Assembly (NCBI GenBank): GCA_933228675.1
Contig: OW121742.1
Span: forward strand, 15,082,489-15,146,488
DNA from: Stomorhina lunata
Lineage: Eukaryota; Arthropoda; Insecta; Diptera; Rhiniidae
Reading direction: 5' to 3'
Length of the DNA: 64,000 nucleotides
In this document: positions 24,298-37,062 of the stretch, piece by piece
How the letters are laid out: every line of letters begins with the position of its first letter
How positions within the stretch are numbered: position 1 is the stretch's first letter
Program-made: the position numbers and the translations under genes
Notes under the pieces: generated by a model
What the model was told of the DNA's origin: nothing
Seen by the model: only the letters and a program-made list of their open reading frames with translations
Database searches by the model: none

Positions 24298-25634
24298 ACT
24301 GGATGGTACAATAATTTCGTTCTGTGTTTTTATAGCATATGCAAACAAATACAAGACCACCCACTTTTTGCTGTGTTTTGGGTTTCCTTTTAGCCACATT
24401 CGAGATATTTGAAATCTAAAATATTAAATCTTTCTTTTTGCTATTGTTGTTGGGGAAAAAAAAAAGTTTTTCATAAACGTTGACGTTTGACTACTTCTGT
24501 TGCTGCTGCTTCAAAAACTTGCAACATTTGTCTATAAAGAAGAAAAAAGTATTTTTCTATGGGATTGTTATGTCTGTCTATCTGGCCATCCTTAACATCC
24601 ATCTCTTTTTTGGTTTTGGTGTGTATGATTTGTCTAAATGTCTGTCCCATTGTTTGTTGGTTACTCTGTATGTCTGTCTGTCTTTCCTTTTTTAATGTCG
24701 TTTAAAACAAACAACTTTGTGTCTTTGTTTCTAAGTTTTTTTCCTCGTATTTTTTTTCTTTTTGAACCTTTTGTGACTTATCATGTTTTAACAATTTAAA
24801 AGTTACATATTCTCCGACAATATGTGACAGTAAACACATTGTTTTTCAACATTTTAATATGATGTTTTAATTCTTACTTTTTTGTATTTTTGCCATCACT
24901 GTCTCGTTTGCTTATTGTTTTATTTTAAATTCTACAAAAAGATTAAATTTGTATTTAAGACAGGATGATTTTTGAATTAAGAAAGTTTTTAACTGAGATT
25001 TGTGGTATTTACCAGGAATTTTAAGGAGATGGATTTGTAGTATTTTAAATTTTTACCTCACACAACTAAATTCAAAGAAAACAATAAGGCTACTCTGGAC
25101 TGGGTGTATATATAAAGGAAGGCCCCCAGTATTCACAATTAAGCCAATTGAGGGTAACCTGTCCTCAAATGTCTTCTGATCGTGATTTGGACAAAAACAA
25201 TATCTTTAAGGTTTCAAAAAATAGCTCTTTTGCCATGCTATGAATCTCTGGCTCTTTTCTTTGGCCTATAAGAAAATGTTCATCTATACATCCCCTTTTA
25301 AATGTCGCCTAGACATCTAGAATCCTGGATAAGAAACATTAAACTTTTACTTCATTTTTATTTAATGTCTCATGCATCACGTGTTTTTTTCTTCGTAAAA
25401 TGCAAGCACAAGCATGTTGTTTGTCGTACGTGATTATTGTTTTTTCTTTGCTGCTTTACTCTTAAGCTGGTTCTTCTTCTAGAGCTACTTCTAGTGGCTT
25501 TTATTGTAACACGCTTTCCTTAAGCTAACAAATGAAATAAAAAGTAATAAAACTTTCTTCATTTGGCATTAGAGAGGAGTTAATGTAAGAGTATTAGCCG
25601 ACAGCTGCATCAAGTGGTTTGGTTTAAGTTATAA
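24298..25634. other. Spacer with (GTCT) tracts
   Basis: GTCTGTCTATCTGG near 24,570 and GTCTGTCTGTC near 24,672-24,685 lie close to the end of array 7. The patch 25,090-25,330 is less AT-rich and includes TATATATAAAGG at 25,107, but no well placed initiator or open frame supports a promoter. No gene is seen. Confidence 0.55.
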
Positions 25635-28110
25635 AATCGATTACCAGAGTGTCGATTACTCACTTTTCTTTGGAAATTTGAGTCAGTTATTGACTTTTCT
25701 TTAGAAAACTAAATCTAGGACTCAATTTTTTATAAAAAACTAAGTAGATTACTCACTTTTCTACAGAATACCAAGTCGATGACTCAGTATTCTATAGAAA
25801 ACTAAGTGGATGACTCACTTCTTTATGGAAAACTAAATTGATGACTCCATTTTCTATAGAAAACTAAAACGATGATTTAATTTTTTATAGAAAACTAAGT
25901 CGATGGCTCACTTTCCTATAGAAAAATAAGTAGATGACTCACTTTTCTATAGAAAACCGAGTCGATGACACACTTTTCTATAGAAAACCTTTTTTCTATA
26001 GAAATCCAAGTCGATGACTCACTTCTCTACAGAAAACCGAGTCGATGACTCACTTTTCTCTAGAAAACCGAGTCGATGACTCACTTTTCTCTAAAAGACT
26101 GAGTCGATGACTCAGTTTTCTATAGAAAATCGAGTCGATTATTTACTTTTCTATAGAAAACTGAGTGGATTACTCACTTTTCTATAGAAAACCGAGTAGA
26201 TGACTTAATTTTCTATAGAAAACCGAGTCGATTACTCAATTTTCTATAGAAAACCGAGTCGATGACTCACTTTTCTACAGAAAAGCGAGTCTATGACTCA
26301 CTTTTCTACAGAAAACCTAGTCGATGACTCACTTTTCTATAGAAAACCGAGTCGATGACTCACTTTTCTATAGAAAACCGAGTCGATAACTCACTTTTCT
26401 ACAGAAAACCGAGTCTATGACTCACTTTTCTATAGAAAACCGAGTCGATGACTCACTTTTCTCTAGAAGACTGAGTCGATCATTCACTTTTCTATAGAAA
26501 ATCGAGTCGATTACTCACTTTTCTATAGAAAACCGTGTCGATTTCTCACTTTTCTATAGAAAACCGGGTCGGTGACTAAATTTTCTATAGAAAACCGAGT
26601 CAATGACTAACTTTTCTACAGAAAACCGAGTCAATGACTAACTTTTCTACATAAAACCGAGTCGATGACTCACTTTTCTATAGAAAACCGAGTCGATGAC
26701 CCACTTTTCTATAGAAAACCGAGTCGATGACTAACTTTCTGTAGAAAACCGAGTCGATGACTCACTTTTCTCTAGGAAACCGAGCCGATAACTCACTTTT
26801 CTATAGAAAACCGAGTCGATGATTCACTTTCCTCTAGAAAACCGAGCCGATAACTCACTTTTATATAGAAAACCGAGTCGATGACTCACTTTTCTATAGA
26901 AAACCGAAACGATTACTTATTTTTCTCTAGAAAACCGAGTCGATGACTCACTTTTCTATAGAAAACCGAGCCGATAACTCACTTTCCTCTAAAAAACCGA
27001 GCCGATAACTCACTTTTCTATAGAAAACCGAGTCGATGACTCACTTTTCTATAGAAAACCGAAACGATTACTTACTTTTTTCTAGAAAACCGAGTCGATG
27101 ACTCACCGAGTCGAGGACTCACTTTTCTCTAGAAAACCGAGTCGATGACTCACTTTTCTCTAGAAAACCGAGTCGATGACTCACTTTTCTATAGAAAACC
27201 GAGTCGATTACTCACATTTATATAGAAAACCCAGTCTTCAGAAAACCGAGTCGATGTTTCACCTTTCTATATAAAACCGAGTCTATGTCTCACTTTTTCA
27301 TACAAAACCGAGCGATGACTATCTTTTCTATAGAAAACCGAAATGATGACTTACTTTCCCTAAAAAACCGAGTCGATGACTCACTTTTCTCTAAAAGACC
27401 GAGTAGATGACTCACTTTTCTAAAAAAAATCGAGTAGATGACTAAGTTTTTTATAGAAAACCGAGTCGATTACTCACTTTTATATAGAAAACCCAGTGGA
27501 TAACTCACTTTTCTATAGAAAACAGAGTCGATGACACACTTTTCTATAAAAAACCGAGTCGATGACTCACTTTTCTATAGAAAACTGAGTCGATGACTCA
27601 CCTTTCTAAAAAAAACCGAGTCGGTGACTCACCTTTCTAAAAAAACCGAGTCTATGACTCACTTTTTTTTAGACAATAGAGTCTATAGAAAACAGAGTCG
27701 ATGACACACTTTTCTATAAAAAACCGAGTCGATGACTCACTTTTCTATAGAAAACCGAGTTGATGACTCACCTTTCTAAAAAAAACCGAGTCTATGACTC
27801 ACTTTTTTATAGACAATAGAGTCGATTACTTACTTTTCTATAAAAAAACCGAAACGATTATTCATTTTGCTATAGAAAAATCTGATTCGATTACTTTATT
27901 TTCTATAGAAAACCGAGTGGATTGTTTCTTTTTCTGTAGAAACCCTAGTCAAATAATCACTTTCTATAAAAACCAGAGTCGGCTACACACATTTATAAAG
28001 AAAATCGACTTTTCTATAAAAAAAATCGAGTCGATGACACACTTTTCTATAGCAACCCTATTGATGACTAGAATATTAAGTCGATTACTCTTTTTCTATA
28101 AAAAAGTTTC
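25635..28110 (+). repeat. Tandem array 8, family D (31 bp, about 80 copies; TGACTCA sites)
   Basis: The unit joins TTTTCTATAGAAAA (perfect palindrome) to CCGAGTCGATGACTCAC. The second part has inverted arms GAGTC and GACTC around GAT. Period is 31 bp. Dozens of units contain TGACTCA, the AP-1/GCN4 consensus. Internal block repeats of 155 bp and about 170 bp occur. The flanks (25,635-25,900 and 27,830-28,110) are decayed. An open frame at 27,794-28,129 is a translation of the repeat. Confidence 0.96.
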
Positions 28111-29557
28111 CCTGAATGGAAGAAACTAAATATGTAATCTTTATTAACTTTAAGATTTAAATACAAACTTAAAAACTATTAAATATGTAAGTTTGATTTA
28201 AACTAAGGATTATCATCATTTAAGATTAAAATTAAAGTAGTTTTCAGAATAAAAGTGGACTAAATCTACTAGGATTCAGTAAAGAAAAAGACCCAGTAGA
28301 CCTTAACGAGTAAGTTCCTTCAGAATCTTGATATGTAGCAACAATTACAAAATTTGAACAAAATCAATTTTACATAAATTCATGATATTTCAACAATAAA
28401 TCCTATTAAAAGTAAATAAAATGAGTATTTTAGAAAATTCAAAAATAACTGAACTTAAAATGTTATGGAGTTTAATTTTCTGTGTGAATTTGTGTATTTG
28501 TTCAAGATCTTAAAGAAACCCGTTTTAAATGATTTATCACTTCCCACATTCAACAGCCCCCAATGACCATGTAAATCAATATGTAATATTCCTTATATTT
28601 TTCTCCATTTACACACGAACAACCTCAATAAAAATAATAATATTACAGAATTATGACCTTTTTTCCTGGATTCATATTTATCTCTTCATTTATTAGCTTA
28701 CTGACATTTTTAAGGTTTCACCATTTCTTAACGATCTTTTTGCACATTTTTATTGGATTCTTAAGCAGATAAATTGGCCAACATCAATATTATCTTCCAA
28801 GTCATCGTCATCATCATCATCTTCTTGTTGGCTAAGAAATATTCACATATAAAATTTGCTTATAAAACATAAAAAACTAAGAAATTTTAATAAAAGAAAC
28901 AGAAACTTGTTTTGAAAACAAAGTAAAAGGATCTTTTTGATAAAAACCACAATATTTCAATCTTGAAAAGATATCAAAATTCACGCGGTTTATAGATTAA
29001 TTTCAACAATTACAACAGACATTCGTACCCCCATTTGTGCAGCAGCTTCAAGACTCAAAGGAAAAGGAATAATAAAGATGAAGCTTTCACCTAAAAGAAA
29101 ACGATTGAGACAAGAAGACAGAAAATAAAATTTTCTTTCGATTTCAAAACCAACTTTTGTCACTCGCTTTTTTTTCAATTTTATTTTTATTTGTCGGTTT
29201 CTTGTTTGAGAATCCTGTCAAATGCTCTTACGAGCTCCTCTTTCATTTGAATGAATTGCTCACATTTCCTGTTCACACACAAAATTTCTTTATATTTTTA
29301 TGAAAAATTCTTAAACTTCAGTTCTTTCTTTTATGGAATTATTCCAAAAAAAAAAGAAAAAACATGCAAATAAAATAATAATAATTAAAAGAATTGCCAA
29401 AGTATGTTATGAATATTAAAATAAGAAAAATATGTTGGGAATTGAATTCGGTTGGAAGAAGAGTTGAAATTATTCGAAATATGTTACAGACAAATTGTTA
29501 ATCCTTGGAGGAGCCACAAATTTTTCAGTATTTTTTTATAAAAAAAAAAAATTAATG
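28111..29557. other. Spacer without convincing genes
   Basis: Contains an (ATC) tract at about 28,803-28,822. A 62-codon minus-strand frame at 28,990-29,178 has a plausible splice-acceptor-like TTTTCTTTTAG upstream of its 3' half, but no recognised family. Confidence 0.5.
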
Positions 29558-32500
29558 TTTCCTATAAAAAAAATTTGAAAAAATTTCCTACAAAACTAGG
29601 AAATTTTTGAAAAATTCCCTATAAAAATAAGAAAATTTTGCAAAATTTGCTATAAAAAACAATAAATTTGTGAAAAATTTGCTATAAAAATAACAAAGTT
29701 TTAAAAAGTTTACTATAAAAATAAGAAAATTTTTAAAAATTTGCTATAAAAATAAGAAATTTTTGCAAAATTTCCTAGAAAAAAAAAGAAATATTTCAAA
29801 AATTTCCTATAAAAATTTTTAAAAAATTTCCTATAAAAATTTTTAAAAAATTTCCTAGAAAAAAAAAAATTTGAAAAATTTCCTATAAAAAAATATATTT
29901 TAAAAATTTGCTATAAAAATAATTTTAATAATTTTTTTAAAAATTTTCAATAAAAATAAGAAATTTTTTAAAAATTTGCTTTAAAAATAAGAAATTTTTG
30001 AAATATTTCCTATAAAAAAATTCCTTTAAAAATAAGAAATTCTTAAAAAATTTTCTATAAAATAAAAAACTTTTAAAAACTTTCCTATAAAAATAAGAAA
30101 TTTTTTAAAAATTCCTATAAAAATAATTTCCTATAAATAAAAGAAATTTTTAAAAAATTGTTTATAAAAAATTTAAAAAATTTCCTATAAAAATAAGAAA
30201 TTGTTAAAAAAACTTCCAATAAAATAAGAAATTTTTGGAAAATTTCCTACAAAAATAATAAATTTTTGAAATTTTTCCTATAAAATAAGAAAATTTTTTG
30301 AAAATTTCCTAGAAAAATAAAAAAATCTTGAAAAATTTCCTATAAAAATAAAAAAATTTTGAAAAATTTCCTATAAAAATAAAAAATTTAAAAAAAAAAT
30401 TCCAATAAAAATAAGAAATTTTTGAAAAATTTTCCTATAAAAATAAGAAATTTTTGAAAAATTTCCTATACAAATAAGAAATTTTTGAAAATTTCCTAGA
30501 AAAATTAAAAAATCTTGAAAAATTTCCTATAAAAATAAGAAATTTTTGAAAAATTTCCTATAAAAATAAGAAATTTTTGAAAAATTTCCTATAAAAATAA
30601 GAAATTTTTGAAAATTTTCCTATAAAAATAAGAAATTTTTGAAAAATTTCCTATAAAAATAGAAATTTTTGAAAAATTTCCTATAAAAATAAGAAATTTT
30701 TGAAAAATTTCCTAAAAAAATAAGAAATTTTTGAAAAATTTCCTAAAAAAATAAGAAATTTTTGAAAAATTTCCTATAAAAATAAGAAATTTTTGAAAAA
30801 TTTCCTATAAAAATAAGAAATTTTTGAAAAATTTCCTATAAAAATAAGAAATTTTTGAAAAATTTCCTATAAAAATAAGAAATTTTTGAAAAATTTCCTA
30901 TAAAAATAAGAAATTTTTGAAAAATTTCCTATAAAAATATGAAATTTTTGAAAAATTTTCCTATAAAAATAAGAAATTTTTGAAAAGTTTCCTATAGAAA
31001 TAAGAAATTCCTAAAAAAAATAAGAAATTTTTAAAAAATTCCTATAAAAATAAGAAATTTTTGAAAAATTTCCTATAAAAATAAGAAATTTTTGAAAATT
31101 TCCTAGAAAAATAAAAAAAACCTTGAAAAATTTCCTATAAAAATAAGAAATTTTTGAAAAATTTCCTATAAAAATAAGAAATTTTTGAAAAATTTCCTAT
31201 AAAAATAAGAAATTTTTGAAAAATTTCCTATAAAAATAAGAAATTTTTGAAAAATTTCCTATAAAAATAAGAAATTTTTGAAAAATTTCCTATAAAAATA
31301 AGAAATTTTTGAAAAATTTCCTATAAAAATAAGAAATTTTTGAAAAATTTCCTATAAAAATAAGAAATTTTTGAAAAATTTCCTATAAAAATAAGAAATT
31401 TTTGAAAAATTTCCTAAAAAAATAAGAAATTTTTGAAAAATTTCTTATAAAAATAAGAAATTTTTGAAAGATTTCCTATAAAAATAAGAAACTTTTGAAA
31501 AATTTCCTATAAAAATAAGAAATTTTTGAAAAATTTCCTATAAAAATAAGAAATTTTTGAAAAATTTCCTAAAAAAATAAGAAATTTTTGAAAAATTTCC
31601 TATAAAAATAAGAAATTTTTGAAAAATTTCCTATAAAAATAAGAATTTTTTAAAAAATTTCCTATAAAAATAAGAAAGTTTTGAAAAATTTCCTATGAAA
31701 ATAAGAAATTTTTGAAAAGTTTCCTATAAAAATAAGAAATTTTTGAAAAATTTTCCTATAAAAATAAGAAATTTTTGAAAAATTTCCTATAAAAATAAGA
31801 AATTTTTGAAAAATTTCCTATAAAAATAAGAAATTTTTGAAAAATTTCCTATAAAAATAAGAAATTTTTGAAAAATTTCCTATAAAAATAAGAAATTTTT
31901 GAAAAATTTCCTATAAAAATAAGAAATTTTTGAAAAATTTCCTATAAAAATAAGAAATTTTTGAAAAATTTCCTATAAAAATAAGAAATTTTTGAAAAAT
32001 TTCCTATAAAAATAAGAAATTTTTGAAAAATTTCCTATAAAAATAAGAAATTTTTGAAAAATTTCCTATAAAAATAAGAAATTTTTGAAAAATTTCCTAT
32101 AAAAATAAGAAATTTTTGAAAAATTTCCTATAAAAATAAGAAATTTTTGAAAAATTTCCTATAAAAATAAGAAATTTTTGAAAAATTTCCTATAAAAATA
32201 AGAAATTTTTGAAAAATTTCCTATAAAAATAAGAAATTTTTGAAAAATTTCCTATAAAAATAAGAAATTTTTGAAAAATTTCCTATAAAAATAAGAAATT
32301 TTTGAAAAATTTCCTATAAAAATAAGAAATTTTTGAAAAATTTCCTATAAAAATAAGAAATTTTTGAAAAATTTCCTATAAAAATAAGAAATTTTTGAAA
32401 AATTTCCTATCAAAATAAGAAATTTTTGAAAAATTTCCTATAAAAATAAGAAATTTTTGAAAAATTTCCTATAAAAATATGAAATTTTTGAAAAATTTCC

Positions 32501-32848
32501 TATAAAAATAAGAAATTTTTGAAAATTTTTTAGAAAAATAAAAAAATCTTGAAAAATTTCCTATAAAAATAAGAAATTTTTGAAAAATTTCCTATAAAAA
32601 TAAGAAATTTTTGAAAAATTTCCTATAAAAATAAGAAATTTTTGAAAAATTTCCTATAAAAATAAGAAATTTTTGAAAAATTTCCTATAAAAATAAGAAA
32701 TTTTTGAAAAATTTCCTATAAAAATAAGAAATTTTTGAAAAATTTTCCTATAAAAATAAGAAATTTTTGAAAAATTTCCTATAAAAATAAGAAATTTTTG
32801 AAAAGTTTCCTAAAAAAATAATAAATTTTTGAAAATTTTCTTACATTA
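29558..32848 (+). repeat. Tandem array 9, family B1 (31 bp, about 106 copies)
   Basis: The unit is AGAAATTTTTGAAAAATTTC plus CTATAAAAATA, 31 bp by direct count (G at 32,047 to G at 32,078). The subtype is B1: the second dyad is CCTAT/ATAAG, one base short of symmetry. The core at about 31,780-32,510 is almost perfectly uniform; the left end (29,558-30,400) is heavily diverged. Marker units with AATCTTG or ACCTTG recur at 30,327, 30,514, 31,122 and 32,548. Confidence 0.97.
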
Positions 32849-33747
32849 CTTGGAAATTTTATTGTTTTTAGTGGGTTAAGAAAAAGATGGTTTCATTTAT
32901 TCTCCGACATATTTTATTACATGTTCTCCTTTCTTTTTTTTTATACTTGTCCTGTATCGCTCGTACTGGTATTTTGTGGGTCTGCCATTTAGTCTATTGG
33001 ATTTGTGTGTTCAAATGTCTGGAGTGATGATGAGGCTTTTATTATAATTATGAGGACCAGAACCAACAAAAATATTAAAGAAGAAGAAGAAGACATGGTG
33101 TTGATGATGGCGGGTTTGGACTCTTTTTTGGTTATTAGTAAGTGCCACATGCAGTTGACGGCGATATAGAGATGATGATGTTGGCTGACGGTGGTGATGC
33201 TGGCATATAAAAGATGGTGCTCATGGCAATGGTGGAGAAGTGTTGATTTTATTTCAGTGGAACATACTTAAACTTATGAATATGTAGACCTGATTATTTA
33301 ACACACCGAAAAGCAAGACAAAAAAAATCATATATGTACATTTTTAGACATATGGACATTTCTACCCAAATTTCAAATATTTATTCATACATGACGATAA
33401 AACAAAAAGAAATCATATCATTTCAAGTGTTAAAAATTAAAATTTAAGAATGAAAAAAATCTTAAACAAAAAAACTGCATGAATTCTGAATGAATGAAGT
33501 GTCAAGAGTAGAGACTGAAGAACGTGCAAAAAAAAAAATATCAAACTCTTGGCTATTGAAACTCCAACCGCCAAGACCAAAAAAAAAACCATAGAATTGG
33601 TGTAATATTCAAATAACATTTATTTTTATGTGAGAAACTCGAAATTCATATCATATTATTTTTGAGTGAATAAATGCATTATATACATATGTAGGACTTT
33701 TGGTAAACCAGAGCCTCTAGTAACGACAATTTCTAAAAACGTAAGCA
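32849..33747. other. Spacer with GATGATG and AAG simple repeats
   Basis: Less AT-rich at 32,950-33,240, with AAGAAGAAGAAG near 33,080 and GATGATGATG near 33,172. A splice-acceptor-like TTGATTTTATTTCAG ends near 33,257 but opens no convincing exon. No gene is supported. Confidence 0.55.
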
Positions 33748-35900
33748 ATTTTTTTTAAATTTCCTATAGAAAAAATAAATTTTTTAAAATTTCCTATCAA
33801 AATAAGAAATTTTTTAAAAATTTCCTAGAAAAATAAGAAATTTTTGAAAAATTTCCTAGAAAATAAGAAATTTTTGAAAAATTTCCTATAAAATAAGAAA
33901 TTTTTGAAAAATTTCCTATAAAAATATAAAATTTTTGAAAAATTTCCTATAAAAAAGACATTTTTGAGATATTTTCTTCAAAATTAAGAAATTCTTGAAA
34001 AATGTTTATGAAAATAAGAAATTTTTATAAAATTTTCTATAAAATAAGAAATTTAAAAAAAAAATTATAATAAATATATGCAATTTGAAAAATTTCCTAT
34101 AAAAATTAGAAATTTTTGAAAAATTTCCTATAAAAAAGGCATTCTTCGAATATTTTCTACAAAAATAAGAAATTTTTGAAAAATTTCCTATAAAAATAAG
34201 AAATTTTTAAAAAACTTCCTCTAAAAATAAGAGATTTTTGAAAAATTTCCTATAAAAATAAGAATTTTTTGAAAAATTTTCTATAAAAATAAGAAATTTT
34301 TGAAAAATTTCCTATAAAAATAAGAAATTTTTGAAAAACTTCCTAGAAAAATAAGAGATTATTGAAAAATTTCCTAAAAAAATAAAAAATTTTCTAATAA
34401 AAGTAAAAAATGTTCGAAAAATTTTCTATAAAAGTAAAACTTTTTTGGAAAATTTTCTGAAAAAATAAGAATTTTTTAAAAATTGCTTATAAAAATAAGT
34501 AATTTTTAAAAAATTTTGTATAAAAATAAGAAGTTTTTGAAAAGTTCCCTAAAAAAATAAGAAATTTTTAAAAAATTTCCTATAAAAATAAGAAATTTTT
34601 AAAAAATTTCCTATAAAAATAAGAAATTTTTAAAAAATTTCCTATAAAAATAAGAAATTTTTGAAATATTTCCTATAAAAATAAGAACTTTTTGAAAAAT
34701 TTCGTATAAAAATAGGAAATTTTTAAAAAATTTCCTATAAAAATAAGAATTTTTTGAAATATTTCCTATAAAAATAAGAATTTTTGAAAAATTTCCTATC
34801 AAAATAAGAAATTTTTGTAAAATTTCCTATAAATATAAGAAATTATTGAAAAAGTTCCTATAAAAATAAGAAATTTTTGAAAAAGTTTCTATAAAAATAA
34901 GAAATGTTTGAAAAATTTCCTATAAAATAAGAAATTTTTGAAAAATTTCCTATAAAAATAAGAAATTTTTGAAAATTTTCCTATAAAATTAGGAAAGTTT
35001 TGTAAAATTTCCTATAAAAATAAGAAATTTTTGAAAAAATTCTTATAAAAATAGGAAATTTTTGAAGAATTTCCTATAGAAAAATAAGAAATTTTTGAAA
35101 AATTTCCTATAGAAAAATAATAAATTTTTGAAAAATTTCCTATAGCAAAATAAGAAATTTTTGAAAAATTTGTTATAGAAATAAGAAATTTAAAAAAAAA
35201 AGTTCCTATAAAAATACGAAATTTTTAAAAAATTTCCTATAAAAATAAGAATTTTTTGAAAAATTTCCTATAAAAATAAGAAATTTTTAAAAAATTTTTC
35301 TATAAAAATAAGTTTTTGAAAATTTTCCTTTAAAAATAAGAAAGTTTTGAAAAATTTCTTATAAAAATTTGAAATTTTCGAAAAATTTCCTAAAAAAATA
35401 AAAAATTTTCGAAAAAATTTCCTATAAAAATAAGAAATTTTTGAAAAATTTTCTATAAAAAAAAAGAAATTTTTTAAAATTTCCTATAGCAAAATAAGAA
35501 ATTTTTTAAAAATTTCCTATAGAAAAATAAGAAATTTTTTAAAAATTTCCTATAGAAAAATAAGAAATTTTTGAAAAACTTTGTACAGAAAAATAAGAAA
35601 TTTTTTAAAAATTTCCTATGGGAAAATAAGAAATTTTTTTAAAATTTCCTATAGAAAAGTATGAAAAAATTTCTTATAGAAAAAAAATCAATTTTTAAAA
35701 ATTTCGTATAAAAATAAAAAATAATTAAAAAAAATTAAATAAAACAAAAAGATATTTTTGACAAATTTCCAAAAATGCTTCAAAAAATTCTTTAACAAGA
35801 AGAATTTTGGAAAAATTTCCTATGGAAAAATAAGAAATTAAAATAAAACATTTTTTTTTTAAACGAAAAATCTATAAAATTTTTCTATAAAAAACAAAAT
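33748..35900 (+). repeat. Tandem array 10, family B1, diverged (about 69 copies)
   Basis: A-form B1 units with many substitutions and indels throughout, so probably older than array 9. From about 35,068 to 35,660 several units read CCTATAGAAAAATAAG, adding the CTATAG core typical of families A, C and D to a family B unit. Confidence 0.93.
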
Positions 35901-37062
35901 TAAGTAAAACGTTTGTTATATAATTTCAATTTCGTTAATCAAGTATCAGGTGCTGGAATATATGTATAGATTTTTGAAATTTTTTTATTTCTTTTATTTT
36001 TTTCATTTAATTTTTGTTAATGCAATCACAGTTTGAGCTTTTTTCTCGGCTTTTGTGTAAAAAAGGGTTTGGTCTTGCGATTTTTATTTTTATTTTTTTC
36101 TGAAATTTTTCAAAAATTTTTTTTTTCTTTCTTGAGGTGTCAATTTCAACGCTTTTGGTTCATGTTTGATGTATACAAATTTATACGACATGTTTGCTGA
36201 TGTATAAATGCTGTCAAATATTTCTTTGGGTATTTTATATTTATATTTATTTCAAGATTTTAGCTAAGACATGTCCTAAAATGCTTAAGCCTGAGATATA
36301 CTGAGAAAAAAGTTGGTTTATTTAAAAATAAGCAATTTTGGGTAGATTTTTTTTATTCTGGTCTTTTTTTAATAATCTTAGATTTTTCTATTTAATTTTA
36401 TACTTAATACCTCATCAAAAATTCAATCAGCAAGTAATTTAAAATTTATGAACTTATCTCATTATCTTTTCATTCAAAATTTGAGTAAGAAAAAATCTCC
36501 ATTTTTCCTTTAAGCCACATCCTCCAAAAACTATTTACTGATTTTGTTAAATACGAAAAAGAAGAAAAAAAGCTCAAACTATTTCTTTTCAAACAACCCA
36601 ACCATTTAAGTATTTAAGAAATTTTTGTAAAAGTTTTTTCTATTGAATAGCAGAAAACTCAGTTTTTGTAAATAATTTTGAAGTATTTTTACTATATTTT
36701 CGTTAAAGTAGAAACTATTCGAGAAGTGTTAAGTTAGTATAAAAATAAATTAGCTAAAGAAAAGGGAAACTTGCTAAAATTGTTTACCAAACCATATAAA
36801 AAGGAAGAAATTGTTTTTTTTTTTTCTATTAAATTTTTAGTTTTCATTTAAATTACTATTTACTACTGCTCTAAATGGAAAATAAAATGAGTTTTTTACT
36901 TATATAATTTTTTCTAGTTTGTTCTTATTTTTGTATTGAATAAGTAGAAAGAAAATATTTAAATTAAGTGGAACACTTTTAGGTGAAACCAATGAAAGGA
37001 AGAAACTATTCAAAAATTGGAAACTGGAAAACAAGTAAAAATCTCAAGAAAATAGGAAAAAA
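35901..37062. other. Spacer without recognisable genes
   Basis: Very AT-rich with T-run and A-run tracts; no sustained open frame and no dispersed element recognised. Confidence 0.6.

Noticed and set aside
25107..25140. TATATATAAAGG as a possible TATA box with a nearby CAGT or TCA start.
   Set aside because: The initiator-like motifs are only about 17-24 bp downstream rather than about 30, and no exon follows.
27794..28129. A 111-codon plus-strand frame.
   Set aside because: It runs through decayed family D units; residues repeat with the 31-bp unit and are not protein-like.
28990..29178. A 62-codon minus-strand frame, with an acceptor-like CGTTTTCTTTTAG before its last 33 codons.
   Set aside because: Plausible residue mix but no family, no upstream exon and no polyadenylation context that I could confirm.
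33110..33260. Possible exon between TTAGTAAGT and TTTTATTTCAG on the plus strand.
   Set aside because: The donor precedes the acceptor, so the pair would define a tiny intron in GAT-rich DNA without an open frame on either side.
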